Numbered from the stretch's first letter, positions 47,601 to 56,489 are shown. The stretch is 57,836 nt of DNA from JAGFIY01 sp964499285 (GCA_964499285.1 CAZCLA010000018.1:1-57836), one strand, 5' to 3'. Notes: generated by a model not told the origin, from the sequence alone. Made by a program: numbers and translations.

Positions 47601-48141
47601 TGCTGCTGAATCTGGTTTGTCGAATTCGAATTTAATTTCGCAAAAAGAAACTGATAAAATAGAAGTCTCAATCAAGAGATTTCTTCAATCAGAATTGTGG
47701 AGATATATCAGATCTTTTCCAACCTATTTCAAAGAATATGAAATTTACAGTAAGCATAAAGATTATTTTCTCTACGGTATTATTGATCGATTGATTATTG
47801 ATGAAGACAAAATTCTAATTGTAGATTATAAATCAGATTCGTTTCATCCTTCGGAAGCTGTGGAGAAGGGAACTCATTATCTGCCTCAACTTATGTTCTA
47901 CGCTCTGGTTGTCAGTAAGCAATTCAAAGAAATTAAAAAATATGAATTGAGACTTGCATTTATTGAACAGCCGCAAATTGAATTCAAAAAAAATATCGGA
48001 ATTAAAGATTTAGTTTCTTTTGAAAAGGAGATAGAGAAAATTATTGCTGAGATAAGAGATAAAAATTTTATTCCGAATTTTGAACATTGCGGAAAATGCC
48101 ATTATTCACCGGATAGGAAGAACTGTGTTAAAAAGTTTTAA
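44602..48141 (+). CDS. UvrD/AddA-type helicase with Fe-S PD-(D/E)XK nuclease domain
   Basis: 1179-aa recombination/repair helicase-nuclease. SF1A motifs are complete: Walker A ANAGSGKT (27-34), Walker B IDEYQDT (near 384), GDEKQSIYRFRGA, and VHQSKGLEFD. The C-terminal RecB-like nuclease has VDYKSD (Asp1075, Lys1077) and four cysteines, Cys933 (TQCPVKY) and Cys1163, 1166 and 1175, in the layout that holds a 4Fe-4S cluster in AddB, AdnB and Cas4. No addB is next to it. It starts 4 bp after the kinase gene and ends 4 bp before the amidase gene. Confidence 0.9.
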   Translation: MTSQQEKKLTPFQQKALDYTKHISLTANAGSGKTFVLKKRFVEIAIQPGINLRNIVAITFTEKAASELYKNISEEIESRILTEKVPEIKSKLISLRKYLVSANISTIHSFCLNILREYAPQAGIDAAFIPLDSAAASELIDLSIEELFHMIDVDASVGGKLKKVIRILGSRKNTAKELRNLIHSRYTANEILDLLNSHNNESLAKYYRDYCTASLAEIIDFNFEKIISTIQLINNEVKKIQPENKYVAPADDFASKFDKKKDLIEQLRYFQSNPNFLTATYSLRKDWTKRVEDKFSAEINYLEEKFAQIKELFFDDEADEAAENLASFNFLVKDIYELLLEIYSQKKRDRSSLDFEDMLLIARDLLNREEVKNELAEKYHYIMIDEYQDTNELQYKIMMPILRNLETGNLFVVGDEKQSIYRFRGAEPEIFETTKSDIGSKSSTDSILTLPHSFRMAPNIAAFVNSVFSKLFERRNNTFNEIPYVELICGRDENEGGKVEFLISEDEKIEETDLVVSRIQKLHEERDDFNYGDIAVLCRKRKWFESLSKSFSECGIPFTIVGGKGFYNQPIIFDITNYLAFLINPSNDFALAVILRSPFFSISDIALYEISRLEEKTFFEKLKAYSILNKKHDLIEILENHLSFAKTLDLPKLIRKILKDTGYISVVAAKNNSEQDLANIEKLIGLASEKSAKGFSNLYDFVDFLATASEREEEEGQAAIDLSDNSVRIMTVHQSKGLEFDTVILFNSHDKAKSDRLASKSISMDKKSGFLTKLPVEGNFFGDFKKSYIGTLYDYIERRKQSAEIKRLFYVAATRAVNHLIISGQKKKTNFDRDSFLGFCESVFGKESFTESENIEVYFNQEFMTLKETEFIRFNKEIQCKIPIVKNVFETTEVEDEESKVNSDDLEIETNEITDKEENEIISATKIATFTQCPVKYQLTYELGYGKLLNLLQRDDDRFDFNNSEDSEEKLNPNVKGSIIHKILEEENIEDLQKSIRTAVAAESGLSNSNLISQKETDKIEVSIKRFLQSELWRYIRSFPTYFKEYEIYSKHKDYFLYGIIDRLIIDEDKILIVDYKSDSFHPSEAVEKGTHYLPQLMFYALVVSKQFKEIKKYELRLAFIEQPQIEFKKNIGIKDLVSFEKEIEKIIAEIRDKNFIPNFEHCGKCHYSPDRKNCVKKF

Positions 48142-48145
48142 GTAT

Positions 48146-49240
48146 ATGAGATTTGTTTCAATTATTTCAGTGATAGTTTTGTTTTCTTCAACTTGTTCAA
48201 CTTTTCGCCAGGTTGAAAAGGAAAAAGATCAAAATGCCGCAAATGAGACTATTAATGAAACAGTGGACGATTTCAATACAATCCCGCTTTATGAAAAACC
48301 AAGCGATTGGGAAAATCTTGAAAGCAGAGAAAATGTTATTCAGAAGTACTCCGATTATTTGAAAGGATTAAGAATATTTATCGATCCCGGGCATGGAGGA
48401 GATGACAAGAGAAATAAGAATTTGGGTGGCTTGGTTGAAGCCGATGTAAATTTAAGCGTTGCTCTTTATTTAAGAGATTTACTAATAAGAGCCGGTGCAG
48501 TTGTGGGTATTTCGCGCGAGAAAGATGCAACTGTCGCTCTGTATGAAAGGGCTGAACTTGCCGAAAATTTTAAAGCAGATTTGTTCATAAGCATCCATCA
48601 TAATTCGGGAGCTTCAGTAAATGACTATCGCACAAATTATACAAGTACCTTCTACCATTCAAAAGATGGTGCTGAACGTTATATTGCATCGAGCCGTGAT
48701 CTCGCAAAATTTATTCAAAGAGAGTTAGCTTACGTAATGAGAAATCCTGGAGGTTTGGGTTCTTTCGACGGGACATATTCTGATTACATTATTTATCCGG
48801 GAGAGGGGTTTGCTGTTTTACGGGAGACAAATATGACCGGCGTTCTAGTTGAATGTGCATTCTTTACAAACAGGATTGAAAATAAAAGATTACGAATACC
48901 AGAATTCAATGAGATTCAAGCTTGGGGAATTTTTAAAGGAATCGGTCGTTATCTATTAAACGGTGTTCCCTCATTCGAATTACTAGCTGATGAAAGCATT
49001 CTGAACAAAAGCATACTTTCATTAAAATTATCGATAAGGGATTTTCTTTCAGTCGATCCTGCATCTATCGAGATCAAACTTGATGGTATAATTCTTATGC
49101 ATCAATATGATGTAAACTCCGGAACTGTGTCCGTCGAAATTACGAGTCTTGAAAAAGGCGAATATATAATTACTGCTTTATGCCGCAACAAAAACGGCAA
49201 TCATAGCAGTCCTTTTTCTAAGAAAGTTGTTATCAATTAA
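48146..49240 (+). CDS. N-acetylmuramoyl-L-alanine amidase (Amidase_3)
   Basis: Zinc amidase that cuts the peptide from the glycan in peptidoglycan, probably in cell separation. The 364-aa protein has a signal segment with a weak lipobox (Cys17), then the catalytic domain (about 75-270) with zinc ligands His83 (IDPGHGG), Glu98 (GLVEADVN) and His151 (SIHHNS), and catalytic Glu236 (LVECAFF). A C-terminal beta-rich region of about 90 residues is unassigned. The chosen start, 4 bp after the helicase stop, gives the export signal; longer starts overlap the helicase. Confidence 0.9.
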   Translation: MRFVSIISVIVLFSSTCSTFRQVEKEKDQNAANETINETVDDFNTIPLYEKPSDWENLESRENVIQKYSDYLKGLRIFIDPGHGGDDKRNKNLGGLVEADVNLSVALYLRDLLIRAGAVVGISREKDATVALYERAELAENFKADLFISIHHNSGASVNDYRTNYTSTFYHSKDGAERYIASSRDLAKFIQRELAYVMRNPGGLGSFDGTYSDYIIYPGEGFAVLRETNMTGVLVECAFFTNRIENKRLRIPEFNEIQAWGIFKGIGRYLLNGVPSFELLADESILNKSILSLKLSIRDFLSVDPASIEIKLDGIILMHQYDVNSGTVSVEITSLEKGEYIITALCRNKNGNHSSPFSKKVVIN

Positions 49241-50595
49241 GACTCTGCTTTCTGCTTCTCTTCTCGTGTTGCATCAATTCTGTTAGTTACTAATCGGAAA
49301 ATAAATAATGCAACCGCCGAAACTAAACCAACTGCAAGAAAGTAGTACCATATAACATGAGCATCTGAGTAATATGCTGCTTTTTCTATCTCCGTTAAAC
49401 CAACAGGAAGAGTATTAGGATCAGGGCAGTAAGCATCCAGCAAAAATCCGGAGGATATAAACCCTAACAATGCCGAAAAGAATGAATGTAAATGACTGAA
49501 GCCAAGATAAAGTCCTTCTTCTCCTTTCGGCGATTGAAGCGAAAAGTATTCCAAAAATCGCGGGGAGATAAAACATTCTGCTAATCCTTGAATTGCTATT
49601 CCGATTATCATCATTACGGTAAGCGGGTGAGCAGAAAGAAATCCGAAAATTTGAATCACGGGTCCCGTGATTTGTTCTAGTTCTTGACTCATTGCCATTG
49701 CCAGAGCTGAAAAAGGCATTAGCAGCATTCCGACCAGCATTGCGTTTACTGCTTTGTGTTTTTTAGTTAACTGTGTGATAAGAACAACAAAGATTACGAC
49801 AACTGCAGGATTAACATTAGCAAGCCATTCAGGTTTTGCCTCCTCGCCTAAAAGTCGTATTACGTATTTAGGCATAGTTGCATAAAGCTGATGCTGTATT
49901 ATCCAGAATCCAGTTACAATTAATGTAAGAGTAATTAACCTTCCTGTACTAAATATTTTTATTAATGATTTCCATACATCTTTTATAGATTTTGGTTCAA
50001 GTTTTGTATCTAATGGTTTGAAAAGAAAGATAGCAAATAGAAGAGCTACGAAGCTCATCGCAGCCGAGAAGAAGTTTACATATTCTAAACCTACTCCTTG
50101 CCGGATATAAGGCACAAAAGTTTTTCCGCTGAATGCGCCAATATTTACAACCCAATAGAAAAGTGAAAAACCTCTCGCTCTATTTACCTCAGAACTTGTT
50201 TTTGCAACCGTTCCTGTTATCAAAGGCTTAATAAAAGAACCGCCGATTAAAACAATAAAAAGAAAAATTATAACAAGAAATTTTTCATGCCAGACACCAA
50301 GCAGGAAATATCCAATTGTCAAGAGCGTAAAAGCTATTATAAGCCCTTTCTTAAAACCGATTTTGTCACCAATTGCCCCTACAAAAGGTGGAAACAAATA
50401 TAAACACGCAAAGAAAATGCCAGCTACAACTCCTGTTGCTTTATCGTCAAATCCGACAATATCCGTCAAGTACAGAGTAAGTACAATAAAAAAACCGTAA
50501 TAAGCTGCTCGTTCGCAAAGTTCCATTAAATTTGCCAGCCAAAATTCTTTAGGAAAACGCCAGCTTTCTTTTGTTTCCACCTCAATGTTCGTCAT
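49237..50595 (-). CDS. POT/PTR2-type major facilitator transporter
   Basis: 452-aa transporter with about 12-14 membrane helices. The first helix carries ELCERAAYYG, the ExxER-(F/x)-x-YY signature of proton-coupled oligopeptide transporters, so di- or tripeptide uptake is the best guess; the later POT motifs are less exact. I chose the ATG at 50595, which has GGAG upstream, over an in-frame TTG at 50646. Its stop shares bases with the stop of the converging amidase gene. Confidence 0.8.
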   Translation of the reverse strand: MTNIEVETKESWRFPKEFWLANLMELCERAAYYGFFIVLTLYLTDIVGFDDKATGVVAGIFFACLYLFPPFVGAIGDKIGFKKGLIIAFTLLTIGYFLLGVWHEKFLVIIFLFIVLIGGSFIKPLITGTVAKTSSEVNRARGFSLFYWVVNIGAFSGKTFVPYIRQGVGLEYVNFFSAAMSFVALLFAIFLFKPLDTKLEPKSIKDVWKSLIKIFSTGRLITLTLIVTGFWIIQHQLYATMPKYVIRLLGEEAKPEWLANVNPAVVVIFVVLITQLTKKHKAVNAMLVGMLLMPFSALAMAMSQELEQITGPVIQIFGFLSAHPLTVMMIIGIAIQGLAECFISPRFLEYFSLQSPKGEEGLYLGFSHLHSFFSALLGFISSGFLLDAYCPDPNTLPVGLTEIEKAAYYSDAHVIWYYFLAVGLVSAVALFIFRLVTNRIDATREEKQKAES

Positions 50596-50795
50596 CGACA
50601 CTCCATCTTCATTAGTAAAAGAATTCCGAAAATTATGTAAAATCAAAATAAAATTGAACCCTAAGATCGGATTTTTTATTCTTTCGATAGATTAATAACC
50701 ATCATTTTTTAGTAATTTTAGTGTACAGTTAATAAAGTGTTGTCGATTTCAAAGTTTTTTTTAATAGATAAACGATTCAATAACTTGAGGTTAAC

Positions 50796-52703
50796 ATGCA
50801 ACACGCAAAATCATCAATTAAAAAATTTGTGAGGGTAGTTTTGATAGTAACATTTTCACTGTTTGCGGGATCATCAAATTTTCTTTTCGCACAAGAAGGG
50901 GGAGGCGATCTTCCGACTAGGGATAAAATTGCAGACGGATACAAATGGAATTTAACCGATGTTTACGAAACTGATGAAGGTTGGGAAGCCGATTTTAATT
51001 GGGTAAAGGAAAATGCCCCGAAATATTCTCAGTTCGAAGGAAAGTTAGGAAATTCGGCGGCAGATTTACTTGCATGCATTAAATTCGATGAAGAACTGAG
51101 TATGAAGATTGACAGACTTTTTCTTTATGCAAGTTTGAGCAGAGACCTCGATTTAACACATGAAGGCAACCAAGGGCGATATGACAGAATGATGTCTCTC
51201 TATTCAAATGTAGCTGCATTAAGTTCTTTTATCCGTCCCGAAATTCTAAAAATGGATGAGGAAAAATTGTGGTCATTTGTAAAAGAAGAAGAGGGTCTTA
51301 AAATTTATGGACAGATGCTTGATGATCTCCTTAGGACTCGAGAGCACACTCTAACTAAAGAGATGGAAGAATTGATGGCTCTTTCTGCTCCGCTTCAGCA
51401 GGTTCCGTACAATGTTTTCAGTTTGTATAAAAATGCCGATATTCAATTTCCTACAGTGAAAGATGATGAGGGTAATGATATTAAAATTTCTGACGGCAGA
51501 TATTATGCAGCTCTTTATTCAACCAAAAGAGAATTCCGCGAAAGGGCATACAGAGCTTATTACAAACCTTTTGAAGAATATAAAAATATGATAGGGGCAA
51601 TGTTCAACGGAAATTTGAAAGCAATCTCTTTCAATGCAAAAGCAAGAAAGTATGAATCAAACAGAGCTGCTGCACTTGATGCAAATAATATTCCGCTTTC
51701 TGTATATGATAATCTTGTCAATACGGTAAGTGAAAATCTTCAACCTCTTAATAGATGGTGTTCTGTTAAAAAGCGTGTTCTTGGTTTGGAAGATTTCCAT
51801 GCTTATGATACTTATGTTACTCTGTTCCCTTCAGTTAAAAAAGATTATACCTACGATGAATCTAAAGAAATTCTTCTAAAGGCATTAAAACCACTCGGTG
51901 AAGATTATCTAAACAGCCTTAAACTGGCTTTCGATAACCGATGGATTGATGTTTACGAAACTAAAGGGAAAAGAAGCGGTGCTTATTCTTCGGGAACAAC
52001 TTTCGGTGTGCATCCTTATGTGCTTCTTAATTGGAACGATCAATTAAACGATCTTTTTACGTTTGCACATGAAATGGGGCATAATATGCACTCACATTAT
52101 ACTGGACTAAATCAACCTTATCCGTATGCTGATTATTCAATATTCGTAGCCGAGGTTGCTTCGACAACAAACGAAGCTTTGCTTCTTGATTATATGATTG
52201 AGAATGCTAAAACAAAAGAGGAAAAACTTGCGCTTATTGAAAAAGAGCTGAACAATATTACAACCACTTTTTACAGACAAACAAGATTTGCCGCTTTTGA
52301 ACAATGGGCTCATGAAACGTCCGAAAAAGGGGAGGCTCTGACTCCGGAAAAACTAAGCCAAAAGTACGGCGAAATGTATCAAGCTTATTGGGGATCTGAT
52401 ATGGTTCTTGATAAAGAAGAAACTTACACTTGGGCAAGAATTCCGCATTTCTATTACAACTTTTATGTTTATCAATACGCAACTAGTTTTGCGGCATCAC
52501 AAGCACTTGCAGCGAAGATTAAAGCAGAAGGTCAGCCTGCGATTGATAAGTATCTTGATTTCCTTAAAGCGGGAAGCAGCGAATATCCGATCGACGTGTT
52601 GAAGAAAGCCGGCGTCGATATGAATTCCCCCGATGTTATTCTTGCAGTGGTTAAGAAAATGAATTCATTGTTGGATCAACTTGAAGAATTGCTGGCGGAA
52701 TAG
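50796..52703 (+). CDS. pepF: Exported M3 family oligoendopeptidase F
   Basis: Zinc oligopeptidase cutting short peptides. The 635-aa protein has the M3 motif HEMGH (425-429) followed by NMHSHY and the third-ligand region AEVASTTNE. It begins with a basic stretch and a hydrophobic signal (about 11-32, ending LFAQ), so unlike the classic cytoplasmic PepF it is probably exported. It diverges from the POT-type transporter, which may import the peptides it makes. GAGG precedes the ATG. Confidence 0.92.
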   Translation: MQHAKSSIKKFVRVVLIVTFSLFAGSSNFLFAQEGGGDLPTRDKIADGYKWNLTDVYETDEGWEADFNWVKENAPKYSQFEGKLGNSAADLLACIKFDEELSMKIDRLFLYASLSRDLDLTHEGNQGRYDRMMSLYSNVAALSSFIRPEILKMDEEKLWSFVKEEEGLKIYGQMLDDLLRTREHTLTKEMEELMALSAPLQQVPYNVFSLYKNADIQFPTVKDDEGNDIKISDGRYYAALYSTKREFRERAYRAYYKPFEEYKNMIGAMFNGNLKAISFNAKARKYESNRAAALDANNIPLSVYDNLVNTVSENLQPLNRWCSVKKRVLGLEDFHAYDTYVTLFPSVKKDYTYDESKEILLKALKPLGEDYLNSLKLAFDNRWIDVYETKGKRSGAYSSGTTFGVHPYVLLNWNDQLNDLFTFAHEMGHNMHSHYTGLNQPYPYADYSIFVAEVASTTNEALLLDYMIENAKTKEEKLALIEKELNNITTTFYRQTRFAAFEQWAHETSEKGEALTPEKLSQKYGEMYQAYWGSDMVLDKEETYTWARIPHFYYNFYVYQYATSFAASQALAAKIKAEGQPAIDKYLDFLKAGSSEYPIDVLKKAGVDMNSPDVILAVVKKMNSLLDQLEELLAE

Positions 52704-52724
52704 ATTTTAAATATCATTAAATTG

Positions 52725-52755
52725 AAGGGACGCATTAATTTCGGCGTCCCTTTTT
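52725..52755 (+). terminator. Intrinsic terminator after pepF
   Basis: GGGACGC (52727-52733) pairs with GCGTCCC (52744-52750), extended by A-T pairs, followed by TTTTT. It also lies just past the end of the converging copA gene but has no good T run on that side. Confidence 0.9.
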
Positions 52756-54985
52756 ATAATTTTTTTCTTCTTAATCTAAGTGAGTTTGTCACAACTGAAA
52801 CCGAACTAAATGCCATTGCAACAGCACCGATCATTGGATTCAATAAACCAAATGCTGCGAGGGGAATTCCGATTGTGTTGTAAATAAAAGCCCAAAACAA
52901 ATTTTGTTTAATTGTTCTTAAAGTTGACCGCGAGAGTTTGATTGAATTAACTACACCATCTAAACTTCCTTTAACAAGAGTAATTTCGGAAGATTCAATT
53001 GCTGCATCCGTTCCTGTTCCCATTGCGATTCCCAAATCTGCTTGAGCTAACGCAGGAGCATCGTTGATACCGTCACCAACCATTGCAACAACTTTTCCTT
53101 TTTCTTGAAGTTCGATAACTAAGTCTCTTTTCCCTTTTGGAGTTACTTCCGATCTGTACTTTTCAATTCCTACTCTTTCAGAAATTGCTTTTGCTGTCTG
53201 TTCGTTATCACCTGTTGCCATAATTACTTCCAGTCCCATACCCTTTAAAACTTGGACTGCATCTATTGAGTTTTCCTTAACGGGATCTTCAACTGCTATT
53301 ATGGCAGCCACTTGGTTTTCAACGGCTATGAAGATGGTAGTTTTGGATTCAGAGGCTAACCTTGAAAACAGCTTATCCAGCTTGTCGGTTTTAATCGAGA
53401 AAGAATCCATGAGTTTTTTGCTTCCTATAGCGGCGGTTTTACCGTTTACCATTCCTATAATTCCTTCTCCGGTAATCGAATCAAATGATTCAACATTTTT
53501 GAGTGCGGTTTTTTCTTTAATGGCGAAATTTACGATCGCTTCTGCGATAGGATGCTCTGATTTGTTTTCGAGTGAAGCAGTAATTTCCAGTATTTCATTT
53601 CTATTTTCTGCTATACATTCGAAGTCGGTCACTTCAGGTTGACCAGCTGTTATAGTCCCTGTTTTATCAAGAATTATTACATTGATTTTATGAGCAAGTT
53701 CTAAGCTGTCACCGTTCTTTATTAAAATTCCTTTTTTTGCACCCAATCCTGTTCCGACCATTATGGCAGTTGGCGTTGCCAATCCAAGAGCACATGGACA
53801 CGCTATTATTAAAACAGCAACAAAATTTATCAAGGCAAGATTAAATGCATTTTCTTCAGCGCTTATTAACCAAACTATAAATGTAAGAGATGCCGTGACT
53901 ACGACTGCGGGTGAAAAGATAGAAGCAATTTTATCCGCAAGTTTTTGGACTTCTGCTTTTGAACCTTGTGCTTCTTCTACCAGGTGAATTATTTGTCCGA
54001 GAACAGAATTATCACCTATACTCTGAACAACAAAATTAAAAGTACCCGTTTTATTTACCGTACCACCTATAACTTTTGAATCAATGCCTTTTTCGATCGG
54101 AATACTTTCGCCCGTAAGCATTGATTCATCAATTGACGAACTTCCCTCAATTATTTTTCCGTCAGCGGCAATTTTTTCTCCGGGTTTAACGATTACAATA
54201 TCACCGTTTTTTAATTGATCAATTGGAATTGTTTTCTCTTCCCCGTTTTCTATAACTCTAACTGTTTTTGGTTTAAGTTCGAGAAGTTCTTTGATAGCGG
54301 ACTTAGTTTTTTCTTTTGCTCTTGCTTCAAGGTATCTTCCTAATAATATCAGAGTGATTATAACAGCAGCAGTCTCAAAATATACGTGAGGAGTGACTCC
54401 CGCAGATGAAATCAGGTCAGAAAATAATGAGCTGAACGTACTGTAAACAAACGCTGCGCCTGTCCCTATGGCGATTAGTGAGTTCATCTCAAAAGTGAAA
54501 TGCTTAATGTTCTTCCAAAAGATTTGATAAAACCTTTTTCCCGAAATGAAAATTACTGGAATGGTTAAGAGGAACAGAATTTTATTCGTATAGTCTCGAT
54601 CAATCTTCCAAATTTCACGAAAGAAATCAAAATCGTAAAACATACTGATTATAAAAATTGGAATGGTCAGTATAACAGATAAAATTAACTCATTCTTTAG
54701 TTTCATTAAGTCATGGTCATGATTGTGTTCATCCTCAGCAGATTTAACCACATCATCTGCATTAGATTTTTCTTCTGGTAAAATTAATTCGTATCCGTAA
54801 TTGGATATAGATTCCGCGAGTTTCTTAAAATCTACTTTACTCTCATCTGCTTCGAATGCAACTTTTTCGGACGCAAAATTTACTTTTACATCTGATAGAT
54901 TTTTATCTTTACTAAGAACCTTTTCGACTCGTGCGACGCAGCTTGCGCAAGTCATCCCTTTTACATCCAGATTGTACTTTTTCAT
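52754..54985 (-). CDS. copA: Copper-translocating P-type ATPase
   Basis: Exports Cu(I) across the inner membrane. The 743-aa protein has one N-terminal metal-binding domain (GMTCASC, Cys13 and Cys16), a His/Asp-rich linker (EDEHNHDHD), eight membrane helices, the TGES actuator motif, the ion site CPC (396-398), the phosphorylated Asp440 in DKTGT, and the GDGIND hinge. Length and motifs match PIB-1 ATPases. It begins 2 bp after the copZ-like gene, with which it forms an operon. No CueR or CsoR regulator is adjacent. Confidence 0.96.
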   Translation of the reverse strand: MKKYNLDVKGMTCASCVARVEKVLSKDKNLSDVKVNFASEKVAFEADESKVDFKKLAESISNYGYELILPEEKSNADDVVKSAEDEHNHDHDLMKLKNELILSVILTIPIFIISMFYDFDFFREIWKIDRDYTNKILFLLTIPVIFISGKRFYQIFWKNIKHFTFEMNSLIAIGTGAAFVYSTFSSLFSDLISSAGVTPHVYFETAAVIITLILLGRYLEARAKEKTKSAIKELLELKPKTVRVIENGEEKTIPIDQLKNGDIVIVKPGEKIAADGKIIEGSSSIDESMLTGESIPIEKGIDSKVIGGTVNKTGTFNFVVQSIGDNSVLGQIIHLVEEAQGSKAEVQKLADKIASIFSPAVVVTASLTFIVWLISAEENAFNLALINFVAVLIIACPCALGLATPTAIMVGTGLGAKKGILIKNGDSLELAHKINVIILDKTGTITAGQPEVTDFECIAENRNEILEITASLENKSEHPIAEAIVNFAIKEKTALKNVESFDSITGEGIIGMVNGKTAAIGSKKLMDSFSIKTDKLDKLFSRLASESKTTIFIAVENQVAAIIAVEDPVKENSIDAVQVLKGMGLEVIMATGDNEQTAKAISERVGIEKYRSEVTPKGKRDLVIELQEKGKVVAMVGDGINDAPALAQADLGIAMGTGTDAAIESSEITLVKGSLDGVVNSIKLSRSTLRTIKQNLFWAFIYNTIGIPLAAFGLLNPMIGAVAMAFSSVSVVTNSLRLRRKKL

Positions 54986-54987
54986 TT

Positions 54988-55179
54988 TTATACTACTTCA
55001 TAACCGGCTTCTTTTATAGCATCTATTATTTTCTGTTCATCGGTGCTGTCAGATATTTCGGCTTCTACCTTCCCGATTTCGACATTGAATTTTTTTATAC
55101 CGGCTTCCCTTAATTCAATTTCAATTGCTTTTACGCAGTGCATGCAGGTCATTCCTGTCACGCTATATATAACTTTCAT
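54988..55179 (-). CDS. copZ: CopZ-like copper chaperone (heavy-metal-associated domain)
   Basis: 63-aa single HMA domain with the metal motif GMTCMHC and a ferredoxin-like beta-alpha-beta pattern ending IKEAGYEVV. It probably delivers Cu(I) to CopA, encoded 2 bp downstream. I chose the ATG at 55179, which has AGGGG upstream and gives the canonical domain length; a longer frame to 55239 adds 20 unrelated residues. Confidence 0.9.
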   Translation of the reverse strand: MKVIYSVTGMTCMHCVKAIEIELREAGIKKFNVEIGKVEAEISDSTDEQKIIDAIKEAGYEVV

Positions 55180-55272
55180 TACAACCCCTTTCTGAAAATA
55201 GATAATGTATCTTATTATTAAGAATTTTTCAAGACACAAATTACAGACGAGATAAGAATAAATAAACGTCGA

Positions 55273-55680
55273 TTATTTTTTCCTTGTTATTTTGATTGGT
55301 ATTAAATCATCAGAATGATTTTCGTCCGAATAATGATCAAGAATATTTCCCTTGGCAGCTTCAGATTCCTGAACTTTTTCACTTTCAACTTTTGACGAAG
55401 AATGTACTCTAGTCGATTTTTGATGTTTCTTTGATTCGTTTCTGTTTTCTTTACGTTCTTTGTCTCTTGAGTAAGAATGATCTGATTTTCTGGATTTTGA
55501 TTGCTTTCTTCTTTTCCGATTTACAATTGGTTTAAGTTCTTGTTTGCTCACTTCAGTTTCTAATTTGTCGCCTAATGACAGCTTTTTTAGTTTATATAGA
55601 ATGAAAGATACGATAAGGAAGATTAATACCGATGCGGCAAAAATAAAAAGGCTTGTATATATTATTTGAATGAATTCCAT
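55273..55680 (-). CDS. Single-pass membrane protein, tandem paralog A (unknown function)
   Basis: 135-aa protein with an N-terminal helix (MEFIQIIYTSLFIFAASVLI), a KLKK border, the motif KQELKPIV (near 46-53), then a long Lys/Ser/Arg-rich, probably disordered tail ending HSDDLIPIKITRKK. It aligns with the next gene upstream over the helix (IxIVYTSLxIF...VSFxxYKLR), the ELxPIV motif and the DDL tail. The ATG at 55680 is chosen because it aligns with the paralog's start. No known domain. Confidence 0.65.
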   Translation of the reverse strand: MEFIQIIYTSLFIFAASVLIFLIVSFILYKLKKLSLGDKLETEVSKQELKPIVNRKRRKQSKSRKSDHSYSRDKERKENRNESKKHQKSTRVHSSSKVESEKVQESEAAKGNILDHYSDENHSDDLIPIKITRKK

Positions 55681-55746
55681 GCAATAATTCAAATTTTAAT
55701 CTGAATTATAAAGGAATCGTCCTAATTATGCAATTGAAGCTGTAGT

Positions 55747-56307
55747 TTACTTGAAATAAACCGGAGGAAAACAAGCTAAATCATCATTAGCATAGTAATT
55801 CATCATATTGCCCCCACCACCGGAATAGTTTCGAGCAGGATTTGAAGCGCCATCCTCATTTTGAGATGGATTGTTTAGAATTCTAAACCTGTCTTCAGGG
55901 TTTGTAACCCTTACTCTAGTATTTTCGGGTCTTGTGTTCTGAGATTGAGCATACATTTCTCTCGGACGACTTTCCCTTAACATTTCAATTCTTTGAACAG
56001 GCTGATTATATGTGCTGCTTGGTCTATATTCAGTCTGCCGATAAGCTGGAGATGCTGCTTCTCGCGGGGAATATCTTTGTTCTGAACCCGGACTAGTAAT
56101 ATAGTTTTCCTGACGAGGAGGATTAGTCATCCTTTGACTTGAAACCTCATTTGGAGAATTCTTAACAATTGGTCTTAATTCATGCTTTTTAACATAAATG
56201 TCGTTCTTGTTTCGAAGCTTATAAATTACGAACGAAACGACTATGACAACAAATGTTACAGCGATGAAAATTAATAAACTAGTATATACAATAGGTATTA
56301 GATTCAT
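55747..56307 (-). CDS. Single-pass membrane protein, tandem paralog B (unknown function)
   Basis: 186-aa protein with an N-terminal membrane helix (MNLIPIVYTSLLIFIAVTFV), the motif KHELRPIV (near 41-48), a long disordered middle rich in Arg, Pro, Ser, Asn and Gln, and the end NYYANDDLACFPPVYFK. Helix-first with a basic border suggests a cytoplasmic tail. It is a diverged duplicate of the gene 66 bp downstream. No recognised family; the conserved ELxPIV motif is the best handle. Confidence 0.65.
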   Translation of the reverse strand: MNLIPIVYTSLLIFIAVTFVVIVVSFVIYKLRNKNDIYVKKHELRPIVKNSPNEVSSQRMTNPPRQENYITSPGSEQRYSPREAASPAYRQTEYRPSSTYNQPVQRIEMLRESRPREMYAQSQNTRPENTRVRVTNPEDRFRILNNPSQNEDGASNPARNYSGGGGNMMNYYANDDLACFPPVYFK

Positions 56308-56489
56308 ATTTTTTCCTCATTACTAATACATTATTCAACAAATGTGCCAGTAAAAATGAACTGTTTTTGATGATTTATTATATATTATTAGTCTATATTT
56401 GAGAGTGTGTATTAAAATGAAACACAGCCATTCGATTCCGTAAATGATTTTATTTTAAGTAGTTAGGAAGTTTTACCCCTCTAAATTTC

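Noticed and set aside
50596..50646. N-terminal extension of the POT transporter to a TTG
   Set aside because: The ATG at 50595 has a GGAG at the right distance, and the extra 17 residues are not typical of the family.
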